A stretch of DNA of 20,047 nucleotides, taken from Chara braunii (lineage: Eukaryota; Streptophyta; Charophyceae; Charales; Characeae). The notes beneath the pieces were generated by a model. The model did not search any database and was not told the origin of the DNA. It worked only from the letters and a program-made list of their open reading frames with translations. The position numbers and the translations under genes are program-made. Positions 1-10,184 of this stretch are shown here, one piece after another. Positions within the stretch are counted from its first letter, which is position 1. The number at the start of each line of letters is the position of its first letter. The stretch lies in NCBI GenBank assembly GCA_003427395.1, contig BFEA01001084.1:97840-117886 (forward strand), in the 5' to 3' direction.

Positions 1-1367
1 AAGTGATAATTACACAATTATTATATACATAGGTAGGTGTAGTGTCATATTGTCTATATGAGCAAATCCATACAATGTCATTGCATCCGTGCATTGATGT
101 GTTTTTCTTTGGAACTGCTAGAGCATGATCTATACGAGTACGCATGAATCCGCGGCATGATCTATACGAGTAAATCCATACAATGTCATTGCACCGGTGC
201 ATTGACGTGTTTTTCTTTGGTATTGCTAGAGCATACAACATGTTATTCGTTAAACTAGGACATTATATTTTAAATTGGTACTCGCACGCTATTAATTTCA
301 TGTTAAAATCTCTATATTTTGGACCTGAATGAAACATAGGAACCCGAAGAATGCAATTGAGAGGCCATAAATTGAATCTAAACTGGAGATTCAAGGCAAT
401 CACTTACTGATCATGATGGATTAAGTGTGGATTCCATTGCACTTCCATTAATTTTGTAACTTAAAGCCGTTACAGTTACAACATGAATTGTTGAACTCTC
501 GATTTCTTTACACCTTGCTCAATTTTGTGTCAGCATTGAATCGGACCTCTTTTAGATGACATTGTGACTTCCCTTAATTTATTGAAACTCAATCGAAGTG
601 GGACATTTACGGCAAGCACACGGATGGTTTAAGTACTAATAGTCTAGTATGGATTCCGTCGCACTTCGATAATTTTTGCTTTACTCTATTAAATGTATTA
701 TAATATCACTAATCACGACAAAGTTTCACGAATCACAAGACAAACGAATCACACGACAAAAGAGATCACGGTTTAAGTACATTGATTATGGGTTCCATCG
801 CACATAATTTATGCACTACATACTAAGTCTTATTAAAAGACGTGACACTCAGTCTGTTCGGTGTGATTTAAGGATGAATTCTAACACTGTGACACTTCGA
901 TAATTTTGGACTCTATCACATTTCGACAATTTATGTGACTTTAAAGACGAAACTGACATGTCATTGTCATATATTGAAATGCACGTAAGTCATACGTACT
1001 ACACATGACATTGTGTGAAGGCGAAAGTAGATGGTTTATGTATCGATTCCGACGCACTTTGACAAAAAATCATAAACCGATATGACATTGTCATATTAAA
1101 CTGAAATTCACGTGAGTACTATGGATTTTGTCTCACTTCAAGAAATGTCGTACCCATCAAAAATTAAAAGTTAAAAATTGTATCGGTAATTAAAGTTCAA
1201 AATTGTACCAACACGTGCAAGAAATCGCAATTGCAAGATTGAAGTACGTGTACATTAAACCCAACAAGCCAACTGTAAATTGAACTACCTCTAAATTAAA
1301 CGCTACGAGCCGCAACAATGTAAACTTGCTAAAAATTTAATGCTATCATTTACAAAATTTGAAGTTC
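1..1367. repeat. AT-rich non-coding region with degenerate short repeats
   Basis: No convincing coding sequence is visible. Two structures stand out. First, a ~67 bp segment beginning at 61 is repeated at 169 (offset 108) with a few substitutions, and an 18-nt piece at 123-140 recurs at 155-172. Second, a motif of the form ATGGATTCCRTCGCACTTC recurs about every 100-250 bp (near 423-446, 646-668, 787-806, 885-900, 907-925, 1040-1061 and 1116-1140). It is often preceded by a GGTTTAAGTA-like stretch and followed by an AT-rich ATAATTTTTG-like stretch. A related motif occurs at 18028-18500. I infer an old satellite or the edge of a repeat-derived element; no function is visible. Confidence 0.6.
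61..235. repeat. Imperfect direct duplication, offset 108 bp
   Basis: The sequence from 61 to about 127 recurs from 169 to about 235 with scattered substitutions (for example CATCCG against CACCGG). Within the spacer, an 18-nt block at 123-140 also recurs at 155-172. This looks like a local tandem duplication; no coding or regulatory role is apparent. Confidence 0.75.
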
Positions 1368-2279
1368 CTACCGATGTCCCCGCTTCCCTTTAGAACCAAA
1401 CCCGTATAAGGCATTCATAGACGACCCGAAAACAAGGGTTTGTGGCTGTCCCTTCGTCGCCACCCTCAAGAACACCGAAATGTACTTCATCCTTACAAAC
1501 CTACAGGCACCTGCCAAGGACTTACCGATGGCGTCACGCACACAANATGTCANTTGCTCTACCTCATGNCANTTATNAANCTCATCAATTCGACNGACAA
1601 TCTNCAAATCGGATTGTCNGTTCTCGTACAGANGNCCCAAATTCCCCATGTTGCGACCATAGATTCTAAGGTTGTTGCAAGAAACTAGCACTACAGCGTC
1701 TACCAAAGTCCGCTTTCGGTTTGAACATGCCACACACAACACTCTGCAGAAGTCGGAACCGGCCACAAACAACCGTATGCAATAATATGAGACATCTTTT
1801 GGCTGTAATCCGGCACCACGCAGCGGATATACTTCCAAAAACGGATTGTAGGATGCAAAGTCCAACAACTCTTGTTTCAATTCCGCAGACCACACCCGAG
1901 GTGACCTCGTTACGTTGTCCAGGCGAAGGTAAAACCGGTTTTTCTTTTCCTGTCTGACCGCGGCGCGCAGGGACGGAAGTTGCCTGACACCAATGGCATA
2001 ATGAGGCACTTTGATCAGACTTCCCCACTCCATCGCGGAAACAAATTTGTAGTCCTTATGCCATATGCATTTCCTTGCCAAGATGACTCTATCCCATTCT
2101 GTCTCGGACCACGCATCGATAGGTTTGTCAAAGAAAGGGACGACGGTCATCCACGGGTCGTTTTCGATATCGCCTCCCGAACCACGGAATCCGCATGCAC
2201 AAGGGTGAATGGGACATGCATAATCATGCCGATGGTCCATGTCTCCTGTCGCACTCCCTACACAAGACATGAAATGCAA
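1368..2279 (-). CDS. Hypothetical protein, unrecognised, probably partial
   Basis: This is an open frame of about 303 codons on the minus strand that I do not recognise. The upstream-most codon is TTG; the first in-frame ATG is four codons in, so the true 5' end may be an exon boundary. The N-terminal part has a Cys/His-rich patch (DYACPIHPCACGF near residues 19-31), followed by a mixed hydrophobic and charged stretch with Trp/Phe-rich segments (for example DPWMTVVPFFDKPIDAW) and a basic C-terminus. Amino-acid make-up looks coding rather than random. Eleven isolated N bases fall in 1546-1635, so residues there are uncertain. The frame is in register with the pseudogene that starts upstream at 5543, but about 250 bp of AT-rich, stop-containing DNA separates them. 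It could be a downstream exon of that gene or an independent one. Confidence 0.4.
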   Translation of the reverse strand: MHFMSCVGSATGDMDHRHDYACPIHPCACGFRGSGGDIENDPWMTVVPFFDKPIDAWSETEWDRVILARKCIWHKDYKFVSAMEWGSLIKVPHYAIGVRQLPSLRAAVRQEKKNRFYLRLDNVTRSPRVWSAELKQELLDFASYNPFLEVYPLRGAGLQPKDVSYYCIRLFVAGSDFCRVLCVACSNRKRTLVDAVVLVSCNNLRIYGRNMGNLXXLYENXQSDLXIVXRIDEXXXXHEVEQXTXCVRDAIGKSLAGACRFVRMKYISVFLRVATKGQPQTLVFGSSMNALYGFGSKGKRGHR

Positions 2280-2531
2280 ACAAAATGAAAATGAAATATC
2301 GAAATAGTAGAAAAATCGCCTTCATGATGAACTCAACTTCGGAAATAGTTGAACCATCACCAACCATCCTAAAAAATTAAACCGTAGACCGTGGACAAAA
2401 TTTGCTACGCAAAATCATTGCAAAAATAATATGCTCCATTCTGAACAATTATTTTACAAAAATCTCACGAAAATATGTGGGCAGTTATTTTACAAAAATC
2501 TCACTCCCCCACTCTTCCAGGCGGAAGTGCA
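2280..2531. other. AT-rich spacer or possible intron, with a 20-bp direct repeat
   Basis: This AT-rich stretch has stops in the minus-strand coding frame and separates the ORF at 1368-2279 from the pseudogene end at 2532. It holds two identical 20-nt copies, at 2449-2468 and 2485-2504, beginning TTATTTTACA and spaced 36 bp apart. It could be an intron or an intergenic spacer. Confidence 0.45.
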
Positions 2532-3062
2532 CTAATCGTTCTTGTCCCCTCCATCTACACTCCCTTCACCAGATGGATCTGCAGCAGATGGACCTTCACA
2601 AGATGGACTCAGATCCACAAATGCAGCTTCAGCATTAAGTCGAACACTGGAAGGAATGACAAGTCCAGTCATGAATGGTCTTGTACCACGGACCGGTCTC
2701 TCCCAACCAGAAGCGATTGAGTCAGCATCCTGCCATTGTGTCTGGTCAGTCATTTTCCATCGTTTTTCCCATGCGTTCTCATACAATTGTTCGAGCGACT
2801 TTGGTCTCCCAGTCGGCACCCAATATTCCACTAGCACTTGATTATAATTTTGCGAATTATAATCAACAACTACCGGAGAAAGAGCTTTGCCCACTCAGAT
2901 TAACATACCGCTGGACATATCACCGTCGGAGGGGCGTGGGATAATAAAAATGCCCACATCAACATGCACAAGGGGATCGAAACTAGTCTTCGAGCGATTT
3001 TTTCTTAGTCCAACAAACAGGGGTTCCCTGTCGTCGTCGATGTTGACACTGTGAGGAGAAGG
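2532..3062 (-). other. C-terminal chromo/BAH-like module of the DUF7869-type pseudogene
   Basis: In the same frame as the core, the minus strand reads NIDDDREPLFVGLRKNRS, then HVDVGIFIIPRPSDGD, a TGA at 2895, then VVDYNSQNYNQVLVEYWVP, SLEQLYENAWEKRWKMT and a Trp- and Pro-rich stretch ending in an acidic tail at 2535. The pattern of a PLFVG strand, VLVEYWVP strand and YENxWxxRW helix is what I expect of a small beta-barrel reader fold (chromo-, BAH- or Agenet-like) at the end of DUF7869 proteins. The assignment comes from pattern recognition only. The TGA and the preceding TAA at 3063 show decay. Confidence 0.45.
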
Positions 3063-3248
3063 TTATTCATCGATTTCGAGCAACCATGGTCGTGGCCAAA
3101 AACTTTCTAGGGGTTGCGAGGACAACCCGTTGGCGATGATCTCATCGCCATGTTTGATAACCTCCTCCCAGTAACACAAAGTTCTTTCTCTCCTACTCAC
3201 CTCATGGTCATTGTAAGTGCACCACGTCGATCGCCTACTCTCCAGCAA

Positions 3249-4694
3249 CTAGCAGAATCGAACAACACCAATTTTGCCATTCAAATAGTCGTTTCGAGGA
3301 AGGGGTCGCACATGAGGCGGGTCAAACGGCCATGAAGGACCTGCATAGCTTTCATCGGGGTTTTGATTGAACCAAAAAAACGGACCTTCCTCGGGCAACC
3401 AGTTGTCATCATCGCAAAACTCCTTGCACAGCATGCCCGGATTATCTCCAACCATCAAAAATTTAAGCAAGTGCGGTTTTGACATACCGGTAATGTCTGA
3501 CGCAACGTACGGGTCCACTATACTAATCCAATCTTCCATCGTATCGAGGAAAATACATTTGGGAGGCTTTTTGTGGGATTGCTCTATGAGCTCGAAGAAC
3601 TTGTCCATAATATAAGCGTCTATGTCTTTCAATTTCTTCGAGAAAACGTTGAAAGTAGCGTCAACGTCTGTATGGGTGTGTCCCACCAGCATGAAACCTA
3701 TTTCTACCTCTTCGAAAACTCCGAACTTAACCAATAGTGCAGCCATCGCACATATGTACTTGTTCTTGTTTTCCCGCCAACAATTATCTGCTTGAATGCG
3801 CAAAAACCGTGGCAGTGGCGTCGCGCTCCCTTGAATTTCGACAAGGGTTCTCATAACACAAGTAGCGACCGTGTTCGAATCATGTTTGAAATACGGAAAC
3901 CACGTGTATACATATATACACGTATCTCTACCGTGTGCAATGACGCCTGTCAGATTAGTCTTCATCATCATCTCGTGCCTAAGCGCTTTCGAGTAGTTCG
4001 CTTGACCAATATGGGGGATAGTTGTTTTCTTCTGATCCATGCCGTCAATGATGAGACACAAACGCTCGTTCGGANNAACCATGGAATCAGTTTTCGCTCG
4101 ACTGTAGTCCAATNTGTGTTCAACTTGCCTCCTTTGGTGTGCTTTCATATCCTCTCGAGCTTGTTCTCGATCTCGAGGAAGAGCAGCATATTGTATACGT
4201 TCCTTCAGTTCTTGACGGACGGCGCACTTCGTGAACGTGTTAGATTGCGCGAGGGAAACGTGGAAAAAGTGTCGCCGCCACAATTTATAAAAATTGGACT
4301 CAGACACGACATCGAGGCCAGTGGCCAAAAAGTCTGATTTGATGGACTCATAAATTGATCTCTTCGTGAAAGCAGTCGGGAGTCGAAGCTTCGGTCTGGA
4401 AACCCCACCTTGGTTAGCCACCTCATTCGGCATGCTATCCGCATGACACTCGATAAACATTCTCATGCTGGCAAGCATGGAGACCGTTTTATCGGTTGGC
4501 CGATATCTTTCCGTCAGGCCATGCTCGGAACGCACGTAGCCATTGTCAAAACGCTTTTTGTAGCTGTAAAATGTATTACGCGAGACACCGAGTACATTGC
4601 AGTACGCCCTGACGCACATCGAACGTTCCAACTCCACAGGGCGGACACGTTTCTGTCCACCCTCATTTACTGTGAAATCCTTAATAATTTTCAT
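3249..4694 (-). CDS. DUF7869-type core domain, transposase-like (open part of the pseudogene)
   Basis: This 481-codon open segment begins with ATG but the frame continues upstream, so the start is probably internal. Residues 20-65 carry a DNA-binding-like segment (CVRAYCNVLGVSRNTFYSY) of the helix-turn-helix kind, followed by HADSMPN at 84-90 and FYKLWRRHFFHV at 135-146. The presumed catalytic-fold part then shows LIIDGMDQKK (214-223), HDSNT (271-275), LRIQADNCWRENKNKY (298-313) and VGHTHTDVDATFNVFSKKL (337-355). The conserved Asp residues in IIDGMDQ, QADNC and THTDVD are what an RNase-H-like DDE/DDD nuclease would use; that role is inferred, not established here. Three N bases (4075, 4076, 4114) leave residues unknown. 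The stop at 3249 is followed in frame by sequence that still looks coding. Confidence 0.72.
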   Translation of the reverse strand: MKIIKDFTVNEGGQKRVRPVELERSMCVRAYCNVLGVSRNTFYSYKKRFDNGYVRSEHGLTERYRPTDKTVSMLASMRMFIECHADSMPNEVANQGGVSRPKLRLPTAFTKRSIYESIKSDFLATGLDVVSESNFYKLWRRHFFHVSLAQSNTFTKCAVRQELKERIQYAALPRDREQAREDMKAHQRRQVEHXLDYSRAKTDSMVXPNERLCLIIDGMDQKKTTIPHIGQANYSKALRHEMMMKTNLTGVIAHGRDTCIYVYTWFPYFKHDSNTVATCVMRTLVEIQGSATPLPRFLRIQADNCWRENKNKYICAMAALLVKFGVFEEVEIGFMLVGHTHTDVDATFNVFSKKLKDIDAYIMDKFFELIEQSHKKPPKCIFLDTMEDWISIVDPYVASDITGMSKPHLLKFLMVGDNPGMLCKEFCDDDNWLPEEGPFFWFNQNPDESYAGPSWPFDPPHVRPLPRNDYLNGKIGVVRFC

Positions 4695-5543
4695 CCACCA
4701 CTCATCTCGCTCTTCCGGACTCTTACTATACAGTCCCTGTCTAACCTTTCACACTTCCTCTGGCGAAACATCGTAACAACATGGAGCCTTGCAACATGCC
4801 ATGCCACACACCATGAGCAGTCTTTTTTTGGACAGCATGTTTCTCGCTCTTTTGTACTGTTCTTTCCTCCTAGCGTTCCTATTAGTCATGCTATACCTTC
4901 GTCTTTCGCCTGGCAGAGGTGCGGGCAAAATCTACAGTATCGACCTTCTCTCTGCATCACCCCTGCCAGATGCTACCGACCCAGACTGACTCTCAATTGG
5001 AATCTCGTCATCACTGTGCACTTGCGTAAGACTCGCCCGTGTTGTGGAAAGTTCCTCTGAAGAATAGTCGGTGGCAACCAACTTCGTACTACTGGAGTAA
5101 GAGCGAAGCAAAGGTCCACTGGAAGAGGACTGTTGTCCAGACGAGCAATCAGTGGCCACCAACCGCTCACTCTCGTCATCAGTTGATGCGTAAGAAACAC
5201 CCATTGACACGCAACTGTTGTGCACCGAAGCTGTGGGGTGCACCTCGCGAGGAATGTGTAACTCGATCCGGGAGGTAGACGGTTCTTTGCCCGCGGACGT
5301 TGTTGCCAAATCTGTAGGCAGTTGGATGCAACCTCCAAAGCTCTCACGAAAAGCGAGACTCCGTTTTTTGGGGAGAGCTGCAGCGGACTGTTGGAATGGC
5401 GAACAGTAAGAAGAGGTCGTCGGGGCCAATTCCAGGTGTTGTAGCTGGTAATGCAAGTCGCCGGCTTGTTCAGTTTCCATACCCCGGTTCATTTGGCTGT
5501 TCGCCGAGCCGTCTTTGGCGCCGACATGTAACCGTGGGTACAA

Positions 5544-6640
5544 CGGATGCGGTTCCCGTCAGCGTAATCGATTAATCTCTCATGTGCGGATCGAACGGGT
5601 CATTCGAATTCGTATCCACACCCTACAAAACAGCGGAGCAAACTATAAGCACGATTACTAAAGAAGGGCTAACCTCCCCCCTCGCCCCCCCCCCCCCCCC
5701 CCCCTCCCCCCAAATAGAGAACGGAGACACCCTTTCCCTTTTTGCTTTTTATACTTTTGTAGTTGGACGTTGAAGTCCGTAGCAGTTGTCAAAGTCAAAC
5801 CCCTTTACCTTTTTAAAGGCCTCCGCAGATGGAACTCAGCTGCCACAAAGGGCCTTGGCCCCCTACCCATCGCTCCCGCAGGTGGCTGAAGAGGGTATGC
5901 AACGCAACCGTATTGGCGGTTGTTTAGCGTCGAGAGGCAAGTCCCTCAAGGCGCGTGTCAGCCGACACTTGAGTGTCGAATGAGACCCTCGACAACACCG
6001 AGGGCCAGCGGAGTATGGACAGCATATAACATGTCATCGCTTCGATAGTTTGCGAACACATGCATGGCCATTGTTTATAAGGAAGCCTGTAATGCGGCCC
6101 ACATTAATAGATATCTACCTCACGCTGCCTGCATGTGGTCGGTGATATTTGGTTATGGGCCTGACACTCCAATGGCCAGGCGCGAATCTATGTTTTTAAT
6201 TTGTCGACACATTTCTATTTGTATGTTGCGCCCAGTAGGACGTGTCCTATCTGGAGTTAGACGTGCACAATGGACGGTCGAACAGTCGCGGACCACAGAA
6301 GTCCGTCGGGATCTGAACTTCGCAGAAATGGAATCGACGGCTAACCGGTTATCAACGGGTCGCCGTGAACTGACTGTCGGGCAATCGTCACAACGAATGC
6401 AAGGCTATGACAGGCAACAGACAAAAGAAAACATGGCTCAATGATCCTCAGCTGACCCCTGCAAACCCCGATTAAGTGCACGTCGATTCCAAGGTTGTGC
6501 GCTGGGAGTCAAAGCCTTTGCAGCCCGCGCGGCTTCGATACCGAAGTGTCTTCGTAATGTCGACACCCGATTGCGCGAACCCGAAGCACGTCGTGGAAGA
6601 AGCATGATAGCGAGTAGACCACGCTTATCACGATGTTGGC
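5544..6640. other. Spacer with C20 run; no gene supported
   Basis: I find no convincing gene here. There is a run of 20 C at 5685-5704, then T and six more C. Open frames on the plus strand (for example 6064-6444) lack coding character, and the longest of them runs through a copy of the GGATCTGAAC core motif at 6299-6322 that recurs to the right. The stretch 6441-6640 is GC-rich and leads directly into the first satellite unit. Confidence 0.5.
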
Positions 6641-9600
6641 TTTTATTGGAGGGCAACAAAGATCGACGGCACACAGGAAATTGACCCGGCCACTGACACC
6701 ATCGTCAACCTCAACAAACCCCTTTTAGGGCAATTCACAAGGTGAGCACTTTTGCGCACTACCAGGCCGCCATCATAGAAGATTGACAGGGAAGTCGAAG
6801 TTGTTGAAAATAACGGTCAGATTTACGCGGAGCCTCAAAGTTTGCCGGGATCCGAATTTGGCGGGTGCTTGAGTAGCCAAGAACATGTTTTCGCGCGGTC
6901 GGTGCCAGCGGAAGGGAGCGCCAGCGGGTGCACATAAGGAACGCTATGTCTGGGCTCACACAAGGAGGGCTCTACCGCTCTCAAGTTTTCGTTGTACGAT
7001 AGCACGCGCACAACAAAGGGTAATGGTGGATGCACCACCACACAATTCGGCGCAGCAAAACCCCAAACTGACCCATAAAAACACCGATTCTCACCACCGT
7101 GTAATCAGATGTACTAGCACAAGAGGTCGTCGAACTCGGACATGTACACTGCACACACACAAATGGATAACAATTGCTTTCATTGGAGGGCAACGAAGAT
7201 CGACGGCACACAGGAAATGGACCCGACCACTGACACCGTCGTCAACCCCAACAAACCCTTTTTAGGGTAATTTCTAAGGCGAGCAGTTTTGCGCACTACC
7301 AGGCCGCCGGCATTGAAGACGGACGGGGAAGTCGAAGCTGTTGAAAATAACGGTCCGATTTATGCGGAGCCTCAAAGTCCGCCGGGATCCGAACTTGGCG
7401 GATGCTGGAGTAGCCTGGTACCTGTTTTCGCGCGGCTCGTGCTTCTGGAAGGGAGCGCCGGCGGGTGCACATAAGGTACGCTATATCTGAGCGCACACAA
7501 GGAAGGCTCTGCCGCTCTCAAGTTTTTGTTGTACGACAGCAAACGCAGAACAAAGAGTAATGGTGGATGCACCACCACATAATTCGGCGCAGCTCGGCCC
7601 CAAACTGACCCCTATAAACACCGATTCTCACCACTGTCTAATCAGATGTACTAGCACAAGAGGTCGAACTCGGACATGTACTGCGCGGACACGAAAAATT
7701 TAGAATTGCTTTTATTGGAGGGCAACGAAGATCGACGGCACACAGGAAATGGACTCGGCCACTGCCACCGTCGTTAACCCCAAAAAACCCCTTTAAGGGC
7801 AATTTCTGAGGCGAGCAGTTTTGCTCACCACAAGGCCGCCGGCATTGAAGACGGACGAGGAAGTCGAAGCTGTTGAAAATAACGGTCAGATTTACGCGGA
7901 GCCTTAAAGTCCGTCGGGATCCGAACATGGCGGATGCTGGAGTAGCCTGGTACCTGTTTTCGCGCGGCCGGTGCCAGTGGAAGGGAGCGCCAGCGGGTGC
8001 ACATAAGGAACGCTATGTCTAGGCGCACAGAAGGAAGGCTCTGCCGCTCTCAAGTTTTCGTTGTACGATAGCACGCGCAGAACAAAGGGTAATGGTGGAT
8101 GCACCACCACTCAATTCGGCAGCGCGACCCCAAACCGACCCCTATAAATACAGATAATCAACACAGTCTAATCAGATGTCCTAGCACAAGAGGTTGTCGA
8201 ACTCGGACATGTACACAACGCAAACACAGTCTTATTAGAACGGCTTTTATTGGAGGGCAACAATGATCGACGGGACACAGGAAATAGACCCGGCAACCGA
8301 CACCGTCGTCAACCCCAATAAACCCCATTCAGGGTCATTCCCAAGGCGAGCATTTTTGCGCACTACCTGGCCGCCGGCAATGAACACGGACGGGAAAGTC
8401 GAAGCTGTTGAAAACAACGGTCATATTTACGCGAAGCCGCAAAGTTCGTCGGGATCCGAATTTGGCGGGTGCTGGAGTAGCCTGGTACCTGTTTTCGCGC
8501 GGCCGGTGCAAGTGGAAGGGAGAGCCAGCGGGTGCACACGAGGAACGCTATGTCTGGGCGCACAGAAGGAAGGCTCTGCCGCTCTCAAGTTTTCGTTGTA
8601 CGATAGCACACGCAGAACAAAGGGTAATGGTGGATGCACCACCACTCAATTCGGCAGCGCGACCCCAAACCGACCCCTATAAACACAGATAATCAACACA
8701 GTCAAATCAGATGTCCTAGCACAAGCGGTTGTCGAACTCGGACATGTACACAATGCAAACACAGTCTTATTAGAACGACTTTTATTGGAGGGCAACGATG
8801 ATCGACGGCACACAGGAAATAGACCCGGCAACCGACACCGTCGTCAACCCCAATAAACCCCATTCAGGGTCATTCACAAGGCGAGCATTTTTGTGCACTA
8901 TCAGGCCGCCGACAATGAACACGGACAGGGAAGTCGAAGCTGTTGAAAACAACGGTCAGATTTACGCAAAGTTCGTCGGGATCCGAATTTGGCGGGTGCT
9001 AGAGTAGCCAGGAACCTGTTTTCGCGTGGCCGGTGCCAGCGGAACGGAGAGCCAGCGGGTGCACACGAGGAACGCTATGTCTGGGCGCACAGAAGGAAGG
9101 CTCTGCCGCTCTCATGTTTTCGTTGTACGATAGCACGCGCAGAACAAAGGGTAATGGTGGATGCACCACCACACAATTCGGCGCAGCGCGACCCCAAACT
9201 GACCCCTATAAACATTGATTCTCAGTGCGGATTTCTGTGTCATGAAATTTGTTTGAACCAGCGCGGGAATATGGCCGCTTGCAAGTCCGGAGTTCGACGA
9301 ACGCCGAGGTCTGGGTAACGCGAGCAATTTTGCGCACCCAGAGGCCTCTGGTAATCTGATGACACACGATAGTCGAGGCCGTCGCAACGGGCGGTTGAAT
9401 TTTGTCGTGGGACCTCAAATCCCGCCGGGATCCGAACTTGGCATTTGCTGGACTGGCAAGGAACCGGTTTGTGCGGGGGATGTCGGGTATCTCGAGGATG
9501 GGTGTTGAAGTGCACACATGAGCTTGGTGGAAATGACCGTCGGAAATGGCCGGTTAGATTTTAGTCGAACCACGAAGTCCGCGGAGATCCGAACTTGGCG

Positions 9601-9892
9601 GCCGCCGGAATAGAGTGGAACGGGTTTCTTAGCGGCAAGTCGCATATTGGACGGGCTGATTAGAAGGAAACGCGACGATCCACATATGAGTTTCAGTGGA
9701 CAGAACCAAAACCCGTCGTTAAGCACTCAATTAGTCTCGGAGACAAGGCGAGCTCGCACTCGGGCAATGGAAGGTTCCACAGGCAGGTTCATGGTGGTCA
9801 ATGGAATTCCACAAGATCCGAACTTGCCCTCGGTTCCACTGAGGGACCACGAACGGGTGCCTACAACGAAGTCTGCCTGGATCCGAACTTGA
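6299..9892 (+). repeat. Dispersed GGATCCGAAC core motif, ten copies, one orientation
   Basis: The core AAGTCCGCCGGGATCCGAAC, usually followed by TTGGCGG, occurs with small changes at 6299, 6838, 7375, 7907, 8442, 8969, 9416, 9575, 9809 and 9869. All copies point the same way. Five are inside the 535 bp array; the others lie outside it, where up to ~90 bp around the core remains similar (an upstream CGGTT-GATTT-like block and a downstream TGCTGGANTAGC and GGAACCGGTTT-like block). Four more copies lie at 14371-15875. Confidence 0.8.
6641..9225. repeat. Tandem array of a ~535 bp satellite-like unit, about 4.8 copies
   Basis: Units begin with a TTTTATTGGAGGGCAAC-like sequence at 6641, 7178, 7710, 8245 and 8780, giving spacings of 537, 532, 535 and 535 bp. 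The fifth unit breaks off near 9225. Each unit contains, in order, an ATCGACGGCACACAGGAAAT block, a CCCCAAYAAACCCC-like block, a GCGCACTAC-GGCCGCC block, a GTTGAAAAYAACGGTC block, the core AAGTCCGCCGGGATCCGAAC, a hairpin-forming GGTGGATGCACCACC and, in the last four units, CCCCTATAAA near the end. Open frames occur on both strands of every unit but mirror each other and shift between copies, so I do not call genes. Confidence 0.9.
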
Positions 9893-10056
9893 CATCTGTT
9901 GCTGCGTGTCAACCGGGAGCATGACACACTTGGTTTTTGCTAGGGTCCCAGTGACAGGACTGTTTTTTTGGCGGGAAAGTCACCCAAAGAAGAGTCATGT
10001 ACCAAGGATTCCGTAAAGATCCTTGTAAACCGTAAGCGTGTGATTTCAGGCCGTGG
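9226..10056. repeat. Diverged satellite-related spacer
   Basis: No gene is supported. The stretch 9310-9500 resembles the middle of the 535 bp unit (GCGAGCAATTTTGCGCAC, then a GGCGGTTGAATTTTGTCG stretch, then the GGATCCGAAC core at 9416). Further core copies lie at 9575, 9809 and 9869. After about 9900 the resemblance ends and the ParB-like coding region begins, preceded by a possible acceptor sequence TGTGATTTCAG ending near 10049. Confidence 0.55.
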
Positions 10057-10184
10057 GCGGTGAGGGAGCGCAGGGGACTCCCCAAAAAAGGAGGGGAGAT
10101 TGTCAAGAGGACTTGGTAGGCTCTTCGAAGAAACAGAAGACCAGGACCCCGAAGACTACGGGAGACAAACGGAAGTGAAGGGGT

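Larger units (their letters stand above)
2532..5543 (-). pseudogene. Decayed DUF7869-type (transposase-like) gene, one frame with five internal stops
   Basis: The minus strand from 5543 down to 2532 is one continuous reading frame of about 1,004 codons. It is interrupted only by in-frame stops at 4932-4934 (TAG), 4749-4751 (TGA), 3249-3251 (TAG), 3063-3065 (TAA) and 2895-2897 (TGA), with no frameshift needed. Read in order it gives a Ser/Thr-rich acidic N-terminal region (5543-4935), a basic segment, a Cys-rich box (CGMACCKAPCCYDVSPEEV, about 4809-4752), the 481-codon core (4694-3249) and a C-terminal module resembling chromo/BAH-type folds (about 3040-2600). A CC..CC box followed by an ER-rich helix and the core is the layout I know for DUF7869 proteins of green algae, mosses and some animals. 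Stops lie between segments that still look coding, so I call it a pseudogene decayed by point mutation. Some stops could instead lie inside small introns. The far 5' end lacks an in-frame ATG before MNRGMETEQ. Confidence 0.7.

Noticed and set aside
6064-6444. 126-codon plus-strand ORF
   Set aside because: Composition is not coding-like, and the frame runs through a copy of the dispersed core motif at 6299.
8263-8682. 139-codon plus-strand ORF in the tandem array
   Set aside because: It is open only in some copies and is mirrored by an equally long minus-strand frame in every unit; this is expected of a GC-rich satellite, not a gene.
6641-9225. CRISPR-like array
   Set aside because: Units are about 535 bp and similar along their whole length; there is no short-repeat/unique-spacer pattern and the context is eukaryotic.
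7296-9387. Repeated minus-strand ORFs of 66-91 codons with QVRIPADF-like peptides
   Set aside because: The peptide is the translation of the dispersed GGATCCGAAC core motif; frames break between units and no start or domain is conserved.
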